64,000 nt of DNA from Akebia trifoliata (lineage: Eukaryota > Streptophyta > Magnoliopsida > Ranunculales > Lardizabalaceae). Below are positions 42,375-53,400 of the stretch, in pieces (position 1 is the first letter of the stretch; every line of letters starts with the position of its first letter). Under the pieces are notes generated by a model, which did not search any database, was not told the origin of the DNA, and saw only the letters and a program-made list of their open reading frames with translations. The DNA is taken from positions 17,405,658 to 17,469,657 of the forward strand of contig CM030704.1 of assembly GCA_017979445.1 (NCBI GenBank), read 5' to 3'. The translations under genes were made by a program, and so were the position numbers.

Positions 42375-42984
42375 ATTGAGGATCAAACTTGAAAAGCCCC
42401 AAGTATGAGAATATTGCCAAATCGACCTAGTTTTGTTATTTAGTTAGGTTTATTTTACTTTATTTATTTTTATTTGTTTACTTTTTTACTTTTATTTATT
42501 TGTGGTTTGATTGTGGAATACTTGTTTGAATTTTTGGGTATTGTTTTTATGATCTAATTAAGGGTCGCCTTTTGATGACTCTAAACAATGAAAGATTCAA
42601 GTTAAATTGAGAATGGAATGACAGTGGTTGGGACGGGGAGCAGTCATTTTTTTTAAAACAAAAATTAATGATCTTTTAATCGGCATTGCTATACATGGTA
42701 CGTGATGAGTTTCTTCCCTTCTCAATCTATGCGTAATGAATGATTTCAAGAAAAGAATAAAAGTAGAGATTTTCTATTGTTCATTTTATCTTATTTTATT
42801 TTTTTAGTTTTTATTCTTTAAAAAAATCATTTTTTTATTGCTGGTGCTATGTTATTAACAGGTAAGATTTTTAGATGGATGGTGTGCTATTTTTTTTAAT
42901 AAAGAGAAAATAATTTTCTTGCATAAGGGACGTGCTGTTAGCTACAACAACTAATTTTTTAAAAGAGGCAGGTGTGCGGTTAGT
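42375..42984 (+). other. A#2 leader before the E2F segment
   Basis: AT-rich; the first ~250 bp align with the A#1 leader (aaacaatgaaagattcaag shared). No frames. Confidence 0.6.
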
Positions 42985-43865
42985 AAAAAATGGTTTTTTC
43001 TTTTCTTATCTTCTTCTTCCATGGAAATAGCAGTAAAGAGAAATATCCCTCTCTTTCATCTCTCTCTTTCTCACGCACCTTTTCCTTCAACACCTCTCAA
43101 CCCCAATTCAATCTCTCTTCTATTCTCTTTTCTCATGTCGGTTCCCAACGAAGGTTCAAATCGCTTAAACCCTCAATTTCAGTTGAAATCTCAAAAACAA
43201 AGTCAGTATCCATCGTCTCAACCTTTTAAATGCCACAAGCCTTTCTCTTATCAAAGACCACTTGCTTTTTCCTTCTCCTCTCCTTCCTCATTTTTCGATT
43301 ACAACCAATTTCTTCAGAACAGAGGCGGCGGTAATTGAAGAGAACACTCTATCTCAGTAGAAGTTCCTTTAAAGCGAACAAGTGAAACAAATGATCGTGA
43401 AACTCTGGCTGGTGAATTGGTTAATGGCCCACTCGCATCCGTGTCAGGCACAGATGGTATGCATTACCAGATTGATGACAACCAAGGCCATGCAAAACAC
43501 TGTTAACAGCCCACTTACACCTGTTTCAGGCACAGGCGTTAAGCATTAGTAGATCCCAGGTTTCGATAGATGCAGGATCCAGGTCTCAAAATCCTAGATC
43601 TAAGGCTAGCTCCCCATCTAATATTCTGAATCCAACTAGTAGCTGTCACTATAACAGTTCTCTAGGTTTGTTAACAAAGAAATTCATCAATTTGATTATG
43701 GAATCTGAGGATGGCATTCTTGATCTGAACAAAACTGCCGATACCTTGGAGTTCTAGAAGAGGAGAATATATGATATCACCAATGTTCTTGAAGGAATAG
43801 GATTAAGTATTTCATGTGTTACGCTCGTTTGCATCCAAAAGTTATGAATTGTAGAAGAATGTGTG
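42985..43865 (+). pseudogene. E2F transcription-factor gene fragment captured in the retrotransposon leader
   Basis: The segment 43575-43806 reads GSRSQNPRSKASSPSNILNP, then SSLGLLTKKFINLIMESEDG, ILDLNKTADTLE and, after a stop (TAG), [16 protein letters not shown]. This is the winged-helix DNA-binding domain of plant E2F, with the hallmark [11 protein letters not shown]. Upstream, a CT-rich stretch like a 5'UTR leads to ATG at 43135 (MSVPNEGSNRLNPQFQLKSQ) and RPLAFSFSSPSSFFDYNQF, resembling the plant E2F N-terminus, then PLKRTSETNDRETLAGELVN. A stop ends the first frame at about 43336, and other stops and shifts follow. Homology stops after GIGL. No introns are evident between start and domain, suggesting an mRNA source. 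The dimerisation and transactivation parts are absent. It is nonfunctional as E2F. Confidence 0.85.
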
Positions 43866-45500
43866 GTCATTCTAATCAGAGAAGGCCCAAGGAAAAAGAT
43901 CAAGTGAGCCGTTGTCATTTTTTTGTTCATTTTGGTTTGCTTTAAAAAAAAATAAAAAATAAATCTTTAAAAAAAAAAAAACATCACTTTATCATGCCAT
44001 CATTAATTCAATATTCTTTGAGAATCTCGATTTGTTTAGGGTCACCCCAAATAACCCCTGATTGGACCATATAAAAAAAAAGAAAAATCTTTGGGATCAA
44101 ATAATGTGCTTGACTCTGATTATTAATCTGTGTGGTGTAACCATTGATTACCGTAATCTTGATTGATACATATGTGGGAATTACTTATTTTGATCCTAAT
44201 GTTGATGTGATTGGTTTGTACATTATCTTGATTATTATCTCTATGATATCAATGTTGTATGGTTTAATTGGACCCATGTGTTTGAAAAAAGCCCCGCGCA
44301 TACCCCACCCTGTTTTGCACACACCACATGCATGTTTACTGTTTTGCACATTTACACGTCCTATATAGCCAATGTGGCACTAGTGCGTGGCTCGGTCTCT
44401 TCAGAGATGCGACGTCATTCATGAAAACCACAACTCCAGTCACGTACCTTAAGGTATATCAAACTGGGGCGCCAATACCATCTGATCAGGTGATTCTGAA
44501 AGATATAATGATGCACCCAAGCTGGAGCGACCTGAGCCTTTGACCTATTGTGAGCCATACAGTCACATGTCCCGATTGCTAACGTAGTACTAGTACTAGT
44601 ACGTGGTCGGTCCCCTCGTGGGATGCCAAACCATTTATGAAAGCTACAACTATTAACTCGTACCCATAGGTATGTAAAAGATAATCTGAGTATATCAATT
44701 GCAATTCTTGGTCAAAATCGGTGCCTAAGCGAGATCTTGCCCCGTTGTACCCTACTATATGAGGGGGATAGACTACGTTTATTATAGACGAGAGGTATTT
44801 AAGTGGGCCCTTGCTCAGCATCGTGCGCCACTTCTCAACTGGAGATCAAACTAGCTGTTTTTGGCTTCAGAGAAGTGAGTTGAGGTTTTAGATTATCACA
44901 TATACGGTATATCAAACCAATTCACCACGTATCGAGAGATATATAGGTGTATTTGGGCAAGGGTGGCCAGATAAAATGCATTGCACGTAGTAAGTTTAGA
45001 GTCTAGAAACCTTCCCTGTAGGTCATGACTCGAACTTATCGTGGGTGTTCCTAGGTTGCTTTATTCAATCCAACCAACATGTAAGTGGGCGGATCGATCC
45101 AAAATAATCAAACAAAACTCGCAATATCGGTCCAACCTAATCGGTGAAATGTATCGATTAATTTGAACCACTCAAACCCGTTGGCCCAATTGACAAATAG
45201 ATCAAACTGATCAATACCAAATCAGTTGGACTAATTGGTTTCACTTTTAAAGATCCAGACCACTTTGTATAGAAAGATTCGATCTTAGGATCAAATTAAT
45301 TTATCTGATCAAAAGTTCAATCCCAATCAGGGGTAGACCTGTGTCTAACCTTTCTCACTTTCTTGGTCACCATAGACTTATAGTGCATTTGGATTCGATA
45401 TTTCCCACCGGACTTGGGTTATTCTATATCAAAACTTTAATCATGTGGTTAAGAGTCAAACCTTTAGAGTCAATGGTTAACATTGGTTTACTTTCAGTCA
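43866..45500 (+). other. A#2 leader after the E2F segment
   Basis: Noncoding. Starts with an A-rich stretch (43942-43982), then sequence shared with the A#1 leader (44150-44610), the GTACTAGTAC repeats (about 44587-44602), and acggtatatcaaaccaattcaccacgta (44906 on), which reappears directly after A#2 at 56482. The rest (45000-45500) is unrecognised. Confidence 0.55.
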
Positions 45501-45501
45501 G

Positions 45502-46940
45502 GTGATAATTTGTCACAAACGTTCTAAACCTCCATCTATACCACTTTGGGTCCGTGAGAAGAGTCGTCTTTCCAGAGTACCATTACCAAGTAGTCAGTCT
45601 TTGCCATGGGAAAAAACGAATACCATGGATGAAGCTGCACTCCGTCATATTTTAGAATATTTTCAAGCACAGATTATTGCTTCAGTCCAAACACAAATTG
45701 AATCCCTAAAAATTGAAAAGGAAAAAAGATAAAGCTATAGAACCTCAGGATGTGTTTGACCTCATTGAAAACCAAGAAGATGATCAGTTACACATCGACC
45801 CTGTCCTACCTCATCGAATAACTCAGGTTGAAACTACTTTGAAGAATATCAAAGACCCTGATGATTTTACTCTTGGATTAGGGACAATGACCTTGTTTCC
45901 CACGGTCCGTCTGTCAGAGAAGTTCACAATGCCAGATATGGAGAAGTTTGATGGTATTGGATGTCCTAGGACTCACTTAAAAGTATGTCGGCATAATGCA
46001 ATCTCAGGGTCTAAGTGGAGAACAGATAGCTCAACTTTTTCAAAAAACCCTGACAGGTCCTGCACTACGCTGGTTAATGTCATTGGACTCATCTCGGGTA
46101 AGAACATGGCATAAATTGATGAAGGAGTTTATTGGTTGGTATTCATTCAACACGGATATTGAACTCACAAGAAGAGACCTCAAAACTACTAAATAGAAAC
46201 CCGGGAAAACTTTCACTGAATTCATTGCTCGATGGAGAGCTAAAGCCGCTCAATTGTGGGACCGACTTCAAGAGAAGGAACAAGTCAAGATTATCCTCAG
46301 GAATCTCACTCCAAATTATGCCAAGTACTTGATGCCTCAGTACTGTCCCATTTTTCAATCCCTTCTTGAGGCTGGAAATCAAGTTGAAGATGCCTACTGT
46401 TCGGGACTTTTTGGTAACTCGTCTGAGTCAAAACCCAAACATTTCAAACCTAATGTCAATTCCTTAAAGTGGCCAAAACCTCCTTCACGCTATCTCCTCA
46501 AGCTATTCAGCCTTTACAAGCTAAGCCTAGGAGACAGTTCGCCAATCTTGGAATGTCCCTTAGTATTGTTTATCAAAAATTGATGAAAAGAGGATTGCTA
46601 ACACCTTTACAACCTAAGCCTTTGCCTAATCCTCTTCCCCCAAATATGGATAATGGACAATTCTATGAATTCCATCAGATGCCTGGTCATATTTTTGACA
46701 GGTGTATTACTCTCCGACATGTTATCCAAAACTTGATTGAACAAGGAAAAGTTACCATACCCACTCATACCGCACCCAATGTTAAGACTAACCCTTTGCC
46801 TACCTTTCAAAATCAACCCCCTCCTACTCTGAACCTAATATCCATATCCAAATCCGAATCAGTTGACCCAGTTTTCTTCATTCACCCAATTGGTTTTAAC
46901 AGTACGTTCGCTTCAGGCCAGAATGAAACTAAGGCCTATC
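45502..46940 (+). pseudogene. A#2 gag (Tat type), frameshifted
   Basis: Pieces in three frames: MDEAALRHILEYFQAQIIAS; IDPVLPHRITQVETTLKNIK and LSEKFTMPDMEKFDGIG; LTGPALRWLMSLDSSRVRTW with FIGWYSFNTDIELTRRDLKT; then KPGKTFTEFIARWRAKAAQL, VKIILRNLTPNYAKYLMPQY and FEFHQMPGHIFDRC-like (YEFHQMPGHIFDRCITLRH). These are the capsid and knuckle-like blocks of Tat/Ogre gag; the first Cys of the knuckle is missing. At least three frameshifts and a TAG stop at 46195. Confidence 0.88.
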
Positions 46941-48259
46941 ACAGTCAAAATCAAAGATAAACCTGCATATTGCCATCAGGTCGACATCGCTGCTCGACTC
47001 CCTGACGGAAAGCCATGGTACACTGACATCCAGAAAGTATTGGAAAGACAAGAGTTTCCAGTTGAAGCGTCAAGGAAAGAACGACAAACCCTACAGAAAT
47101 TCGCATCCTAGTTCATCTTGTGCGCAGGAAACTTATATAAGAGGTCTTATGATGGAATTTATTTGTCATGTGTTGACAAAAACCAAGCTGAACGATTAAT
47201 GGAAGAGTTACATTCCGGAGACTGTGGACTACATATGAGTGGAAAGATGTTAGCCAAACGAATCATGAGACAGAGATATTATTGGCCAACAATGGAAATA
47301 GACTGTCATCACCTGGTCAATACCTGCCATAAATGCCAAGTACATGCTAACCTCATACATGCACCTCCATCTTAATTAGTTGGTTTGACTTCGCCGAGGC
47401 CATTTTCTATTTGGGGTATCGACATAATTGGCAAAATCACACCTAAAGCATCGAATGGACATGAGTACATTCTCGTGGCTATTGATTATTTTACAAAATG
47501 GGTGGAGGCTACTTCATATGCTGTTTTCACTGCATCCAAAGTTGCCAAGTTCATCCAAACTCATATTATCAGTCGATATGGGGTACCTTCTGAATTGATC
47601 TCTGATAACGGGTCACATTTCAAAGTTGTATTTATTTCCCTGTGTTCAAGCTTCAAGATTCGACATCACAAATCATCACCCTACCGTCCCTAGACTAACG
47701 GAGCAGTTGAAACAGCCAATAAGAATCTCAAGACAATCATCAGGAAGATGTGTCAATCGCATAGGGATTGGTCTGAAAAATTACCATTTCGCTCTGGGCA
47801 TACCGTACCTCGATACGATCTTCCACCAGAGCCACCCCTTATTCACTAGTATACGAAATGGAAGCTGTCTTGCCAGTTGAAATGGAAATCCCGTCCCTTA
47901 GGATTCTAATGGAAAGTCAGTTATCCGAAGCAGACTGGGTTCGTCATCGGTACGAAGAGTTAAACTTAATCGATGAAAAATGGCTTAAAACATTTTACCA
48001 CGTGCAAGCTTATCAGAGAAGAGTCGCTCGGGCATTTGATAAAAGGGTTAAAGTTTACGACTTACAAGCTGGAGACCTCGTACTTAAAGAAAATCGAGCA
48101 CCCATCTTCAATCCTAGAGGCAAATTCAAGCCCAATTGGGGAGGTCCTTTCATTGTCAAAGAGGTATTGCCTGGGAAAGCTGTCAAACTCCAAGATCACG
48201 ATGGCATCGAATTACCAGAACCGACAAACCTTGACCAGATCATGCGGTATTACATTTGA
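46941..48259 (+). pseudogene. A#2 integrase, fused to gag by loss of PR-RT-RNaseH
   Basis: Enters at the linker after RNase H (VKIKDKPAYCHQVDIAARLP, then QKVLERQEFPVEASRKERQT), followed by the HHCC zinc finger (MEELHSGDCGLHMSG...CHKCQVHA), catalytic core IWGIDIIGKITPKASNGHEY (D), YGVPSELISDNGSHF (D), then in another frame TNGAVETANKNLKTIIRKMC (E), EAVLPVEMEIPSLRI, and the C-terminal NWGGPFIVKEVLPGKAVKLQ to a stop at 48257. Two stops and two frameshifts. The DDE residues are still encoded. The absence of 2.3 kb or more between gag and this linker is the key oddity. Confidence 0.9.
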
Positions 48260-48659
48260 GGAGGCCATCTTCGGTCGAACCAATTTTCCTGTCACCCAAT
48301 TAAATAACTCCTTTCTCAGCCCCTAGCAGCCATTAAAAAAAACTTTCTTCTTTCTTAGCCCGTTTACCTAACCTAGGGGAGGGAAATGTTCGAACTACGT
48401 TTTGGTCTGATCCTAAAATCTTGGGGTACGTAGGCAACCTGAAAAGTTACTTCAGGCTCGACCAGTTCAAAATAAAAAAATATATTCCCCCACAAAGAAA
48501 AAATTGTCAAAGTGGGGAAGGAAAAGAAAACTATTTTAAAGGAATGCCACACAAAGGGCATTCGGGTTTTTTTTTAGCCTCAAAATCTCCTTTCTTTCTT
48601 AGCCTACTCCTAAACCCACCTATGGAAGTCCTCTTAAGTACCACACAAAAAAATCGTGG
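48260..48659 (+). other. A#2 3' untranslated region, first part
   Basis: Noncoding; contains cctaacctaggggaggg and ggtacgtaggcaacct motifs, which follow integrase in Tat-type elements. The frames here (e.g. 48373-48561) are not genes. Confidence 0.5.
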
Positions 48660-49010
48660 GAAATAGCAAATGTGATCAGACAGTAACTCCAAAAAAAAAA
48701 AAAGATAGCCTACTAGGTTGAAAATCCGAAAGGGCGGCTTAGGCAAAAAATTAAGGCAAGCTCGCAAGGTTGAAAATCCGAAAAGACGGCCTTGGCAACA
48801 ATCAGAGTAAAGAAAAAGAAAAGCTCACTAGATCGAAAACCTTAAAAGGCGGTCTAGGAAAAAGTTAGAGCATGCTCGCTAGATTGAAAACCTGAATAGG
48901 CAATCTAGGCAAGAGATAGAGCAATCAAAAGAAAATCTCTGTCGAATCGAGAATCTGAAAAGACGAACCGAGTCAGAGCATCAGAAATCTAAAATGACCA
49001 AGCTTCAATA
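48660..49010 (+). repeat. Degenerate ~60-70-bp repeat in the 3' untranslated region
   Basis: At least five units with the core ct(a)ggtYgaaaaYccgaaaaggcggYYtaggcaa, joined by aaaagaaaagctc-like spacers (cores start near 48713, 48766, 48830, 48884 and 48946). Units are strongly diverged. Confidence 0.75.
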
Positions 49011-49529
49011 CCCAGTTTAAGACAGGCAAAGACTTAGAAGCCACATGTATCTTGTCTACGACTGATCTAAAAAGGTTTACTTTCATAAGCGAACCAAAGG
49101 GGAAAGAACGTGATCTCCAAGATGAATCTCAAAAGTGAATATATGTTTCCAAAAGATAAGCCTGACTCATGATCTTCAATAAAGTCGAAATTAAAAGTGA
49201 ATCCTTATTGCACTTGTGGTAATCTAAGACTTCTAATTTTTATATTGAGGGGCACTTCTCTTTTTGTTTGGAAGTGTATTTATTTTCCCTTATAGTAGGG
49301 GCACGTCATTTCAAAATATATTCAATTATCCCCAGTGTAATGTCTTATCAAACTAGGGGCATTTTTTTTTGTTGTGAAACCTGATTAATTCCAACCCCAA
49401 AGGATAAGGAAAATCTAAAATTAAAGGTTACCCTTTCAATAGCATTTTTTGAAAACCCTTGAGGTTCAATGTTGACCTGACCATCTAAAAAAAAAATAAA
49501 AAAAAATGATTCCTGTGGAGTGAGACTTT

Positions 49530-50110
49530 TACTCCAGTATTTTACTCAGACCTGCTTAGATTTTGCTCAGACCCGTCGAGATTCATTTTCGGATTTTGCT
49601 CAGACACCGCCGAGGGTTTTTTCGGATTTTACTCAGATTTTGCTCAGACCTACCGAGATTCTTTCTCAGATTGCTCAGACACCGTCGAGGGTTTCTCAGA
49701 TTTTGCTCAGACGCCACCAAGGATTTTCTCAGATTTTACTCAGACCTACTCAGATTTTGCTCAGACCTGCTGAGATTCTTTTTCAGATTTTGCTAAGATA
49801 CCGCCGAGGGTTATCTCGGATTTTACTCAGACTTACTCAGATTTTGCTCAGACCTACCGAGATTCTTTCTCGAATTTTACTCAGAGCTACTCAGATTTTG
49901 CTCAGACCTACCGAGATTCTTTCTCGAATTTTGCTTAGATGCCGCCGAGGGTCATCTCGAAATTTACTCAGATTTTGCTCAGACCTATCGAGATTCTTTC
50001 TCGGATTTGCTCAGATACTGCCAAGGGTCATCTTGGATTTTACTCAGATCTACTTAGATTTTACTCAGACCTGCTCAGTTTATTCTTAGATTTTACTCAG
50101 TTTTATCTGA
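49530..50110 (+). repeat. CAGATTTTGCTCAGAC repeat array
   Basis: About 580 bp made of alternating (c)agattttRctcagacctac, cgagattctttctc and ccgccgagggtt units, with a higher-order period near 70-85 bp. The array keeps long frames open in two phases (e.g. 49520-50089), but these only translate the repeat (FSDFAQ, ILLRP) and have no protein signature. Repeats in the 3' region of Tat/Ogre-type elements are known to seed satellite DNA. Confidence 0.9.
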
Positions 50111-50462
50111 TTTTCTACAAAAACATGTTGCACGGATTTTATGTTGACCTTACATAGTTTGCTATCCGCTCAACATGAATGTGCAGAATGGAGATGCGCA
50201 TTTTCAAAATCATCACTATACAAAGGCACACACGTCCACCCATATTGCATTTGCATTAGTCAAGGAGAATTTTTTTTTCAAAATTCAAGGGTCTGACATT
50301 TTTCCAATGAGAGGTTATTCTCAAGGATCTGGACACTTTGTTAAATTTCCGAATTAGGCTGTAAAATGGACTTTAACTAACTTTGGCATTCGGATGTCGC
50401 ACTATCTACCACAATAGATTGGGCATCTAGTTTGCTTCCACCCTCTGCCAAAGAGGGGCATC
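50111..50462 (+). promoter_or_regulatory. 3' internal end and polypurine tract before LTR C
   Basis: Aligns with 54540-54842 (ctttggcattc-gat-tcgcactatcta, ctagtttgctt-caccctctgc). Ends in the polypurine tract AAAGAGGGGCA (50450-50460) directly before LTR C. Confidence 0.8.
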
Positions 50463-53400
50463 TGTAGACACCCCATTATTGCATCTGCCTAATTCGACAA
50501 TTCGTCACCCGATTTTGGTGGATTCCTAATGATGAATATAAAAGAACTTGAAGGCTTGTGAGTACTGCTTGATTCGTTCCGTTTCTTGTCTTTTCATCCC
50601 CCTACTCGTCACTACTCGACCTAGAAATTTACGCACGCTTAGGATCGCTACACCTTACACCTGACTTAGCAAGCACGTACGTACAAGTTCATTACACAAT
50701 TCAATAACTTAGAGACCTCGTTACGCTAGAAAAATATAACTTTAGAACTTAGAAATACTCACATAGTGACTGAAAGAAACCTCACGCTGAAATCCCTAAA
50801 AAATTGTAAAAATCACAAAAATGACGAAAATATCCTTAAGAAATTTTGGATGTCCGAAAAGTCTCGAAAGTACCTCTATTGCACTCAGAATGTGATTTCG
50901 AGTCTAACGAGACCCAAATCGATGAAAATAAAGAAATTTATAAAAATTTGTGAAAAAATCATCAAAATGACGAAAATACCCCTCATATACCTCGGACCTC
51001 CGAAAAATCTCGAAAGTACCTCCATTGCACTTAGAATGTGATTTCGAGTCTAACGAGACCCAAATCGATGAAAATAGAGAAGTTCGAGAAAAAATCTGTA
51101 AAAATTACCAAAAGACCAAAATACCCTTCAATATCCAACTCTACAATTTAGAGATCCCGATCCCTAGGACGATGTAATAAAAATCGAAATCCAATCTAAA
51201 CTAAAAATAAAATTCAAATTAAAAATTAAACAATTCAAATTAAAAAAAAAAATCCAAATAATTAAAATTAAAATTAAATCAAACAAACAATTAAAATCGA
51301 ACAATTAAACCAAATCAAAATTTTTTTTTTCAAATTAAAAAAAATAATAATAATAAAAATTTCAACCCGTTCAAAATTTAAAATTAAATTCAAATTAAAA
51401 AATTAAAATCAAATCGAAAATCACCCAACCAATTAAAATGTAAAAATAAAATTAAAATCGAACGATCAACCAATCAAAAAATTAAATCAAATTAACCAAC
51501 AACCAAATTTAATATCAAAATTCAAAATTTAAAATCAATACAAATTCAAATGTAATTTAAAATATCAAATTAAATTTCAAATCAAAACATCGACTAAAAT
51601 AAATAAAAAAAATTCGAAATCAACTAATTGGAAACAAAATCAATTCAATAACTTAACCAATCACGACTCATTGACGGAGAATTACCATAGTACGAGTAGC
51701 GTAGGAACCCCCTCTCTCATTCTTTTAAAAAATAAAAGAAAAAAAATAAAATAAAATAAAAACAAAAATAAAAACACGTTTTTTCCTCTTCTTCCCCAAC
51801 GCCTTCTTCTTCCTCACGTTCTTCCCCACTTTTTCTCCTTCAATAACCACCCTTACTCTTCACTCTCCCTCCCTTGATCTCTCCCATCAACCCACGTCCT
51901 CTACCTTTCTTCTTCTTCACAACAAAAACCAGCAACAATGACATACTTTCTCAGTTTTTGCTGGATAACCACCACATAACAGCCACTTTCTTCCCCACTC
52001 TCTCTCTCTCTCTTTCTCTCTCGCACACACCCACGTTTCATAGAGAAACCATTATAAAAGAGGGGAAGGAGAACAAAAGGGGGGGAAGACGTTTTTTTAG
52101 AGGCAGTCATTAAAGAAAAAAAAATAGCAATAACTCCATTAACGCCCACAACCATTCTCTACACTTCATCTCTTACATCTCAGCCCTTGCATCTTCATCT
52201 TCTTCGTATCCTAGCACAACCCTCTCTCACCCACGTTCTCCTCTAACAGGTATCTTTTTCCCTTTCATCTGCCAGTCCCTTCTCCATCTTCTTCACCCTC
52301 ACTCCATAGCAGCCATTGCTACAACGTCATCTGTCAAGCCTCCTCTCTCAACCTTCCTCTCTATCTCTCTCACGTTTTAAGCCCTCCTTGCTACCCCGCA
52401 CCCTCTCAGACCTTTCTCCATCTACTTCTCTCAGCCACCATCACCTCTTGGCCTCAGACACGAAACAATAACCCAGCCATTTTTTTTCTTTTTTCTCTTT
52501 TCTACCCATTATAATACCTTTCAGATCAACCTCGCTGCTCACAGCAAACGTCAATCGAGTACTCACCGATCTTCGAGTTATACTTGAAGGAAACAATCCG
52601 CTATTCTTCGGTAAGCCCTTCTTTATTTTATTTATTTATTTTTTTTTATTTTCTCCTTTTATGTAAAAATTTCCCCATTCACATTGAAGTTTATCGTTAA
52701 TTTTGGTGTTATGATTATCATAGACATGGTTATGAGATGATTTTTTTTTATTACTTTTTTTTTTCTTTTCTTTCTTTTTTCGATACTACGTGATATTTTG
52801 AACGAGATGCATTATTTATGTGTGTTGTTTATTGTTGCATGTCAATAAGATTAAGAAAACAATTTTATGAAATCCTATTTTCTTACTTGCTCACGTACAT
52901 TGGTAGGATTAGAAATTCTATTGTGTATTCCTTATGTTTGTTTATCAATAGAATTAAAAAAAAAATTTTACTTTATGCGGGTTTGAGTTTTTATTGATAA
53001 GATTAAAATTTTTTTTTTACACTCTTTTATATGTTTCATTTTATTTTTGCATAGAGATAGGTTAGAGGAATATTTTTTATGTTTTATTTTGTATGGTGAT
53101 AGGTTAGGAGAAATTTTTTTATATTTTATTATGCTTCCATCTTCTTATTTTATTTTAGTGATTCTTGATTGCGTATTTGTATGCATCAATTTACCCATAT
53201 TTTTTATTAATAGATCGATTGAATCAATTCACGTATACCAAGTTGATGGATCGGCTCATTGGATGTTAATAGTTATCGGGTTGATTCGTCACTTTTTGAT
53301 GTCGTTGGGTCAACTCATCAATGTTGATTTTAATAGACTCAATAAAAATTAATGGTGTACATGAGATAAAAATAAAAAAATCGATTTTCACGATAACAAA

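Noticed and set aside
43135..43806. Functional E2F gene at this position
   Set aside because: Considered because of the clear domain, but stops and shifts interrupt it, the rest of the protein is absent, and it sits between a retrotransposon primer site and gag.
49520..50089. 189-codon open frame
   Set aside because: It only translates the CAGATTTTGCTCAGAC repeat array; a second frame over the same array is also long, and no domain is visible.
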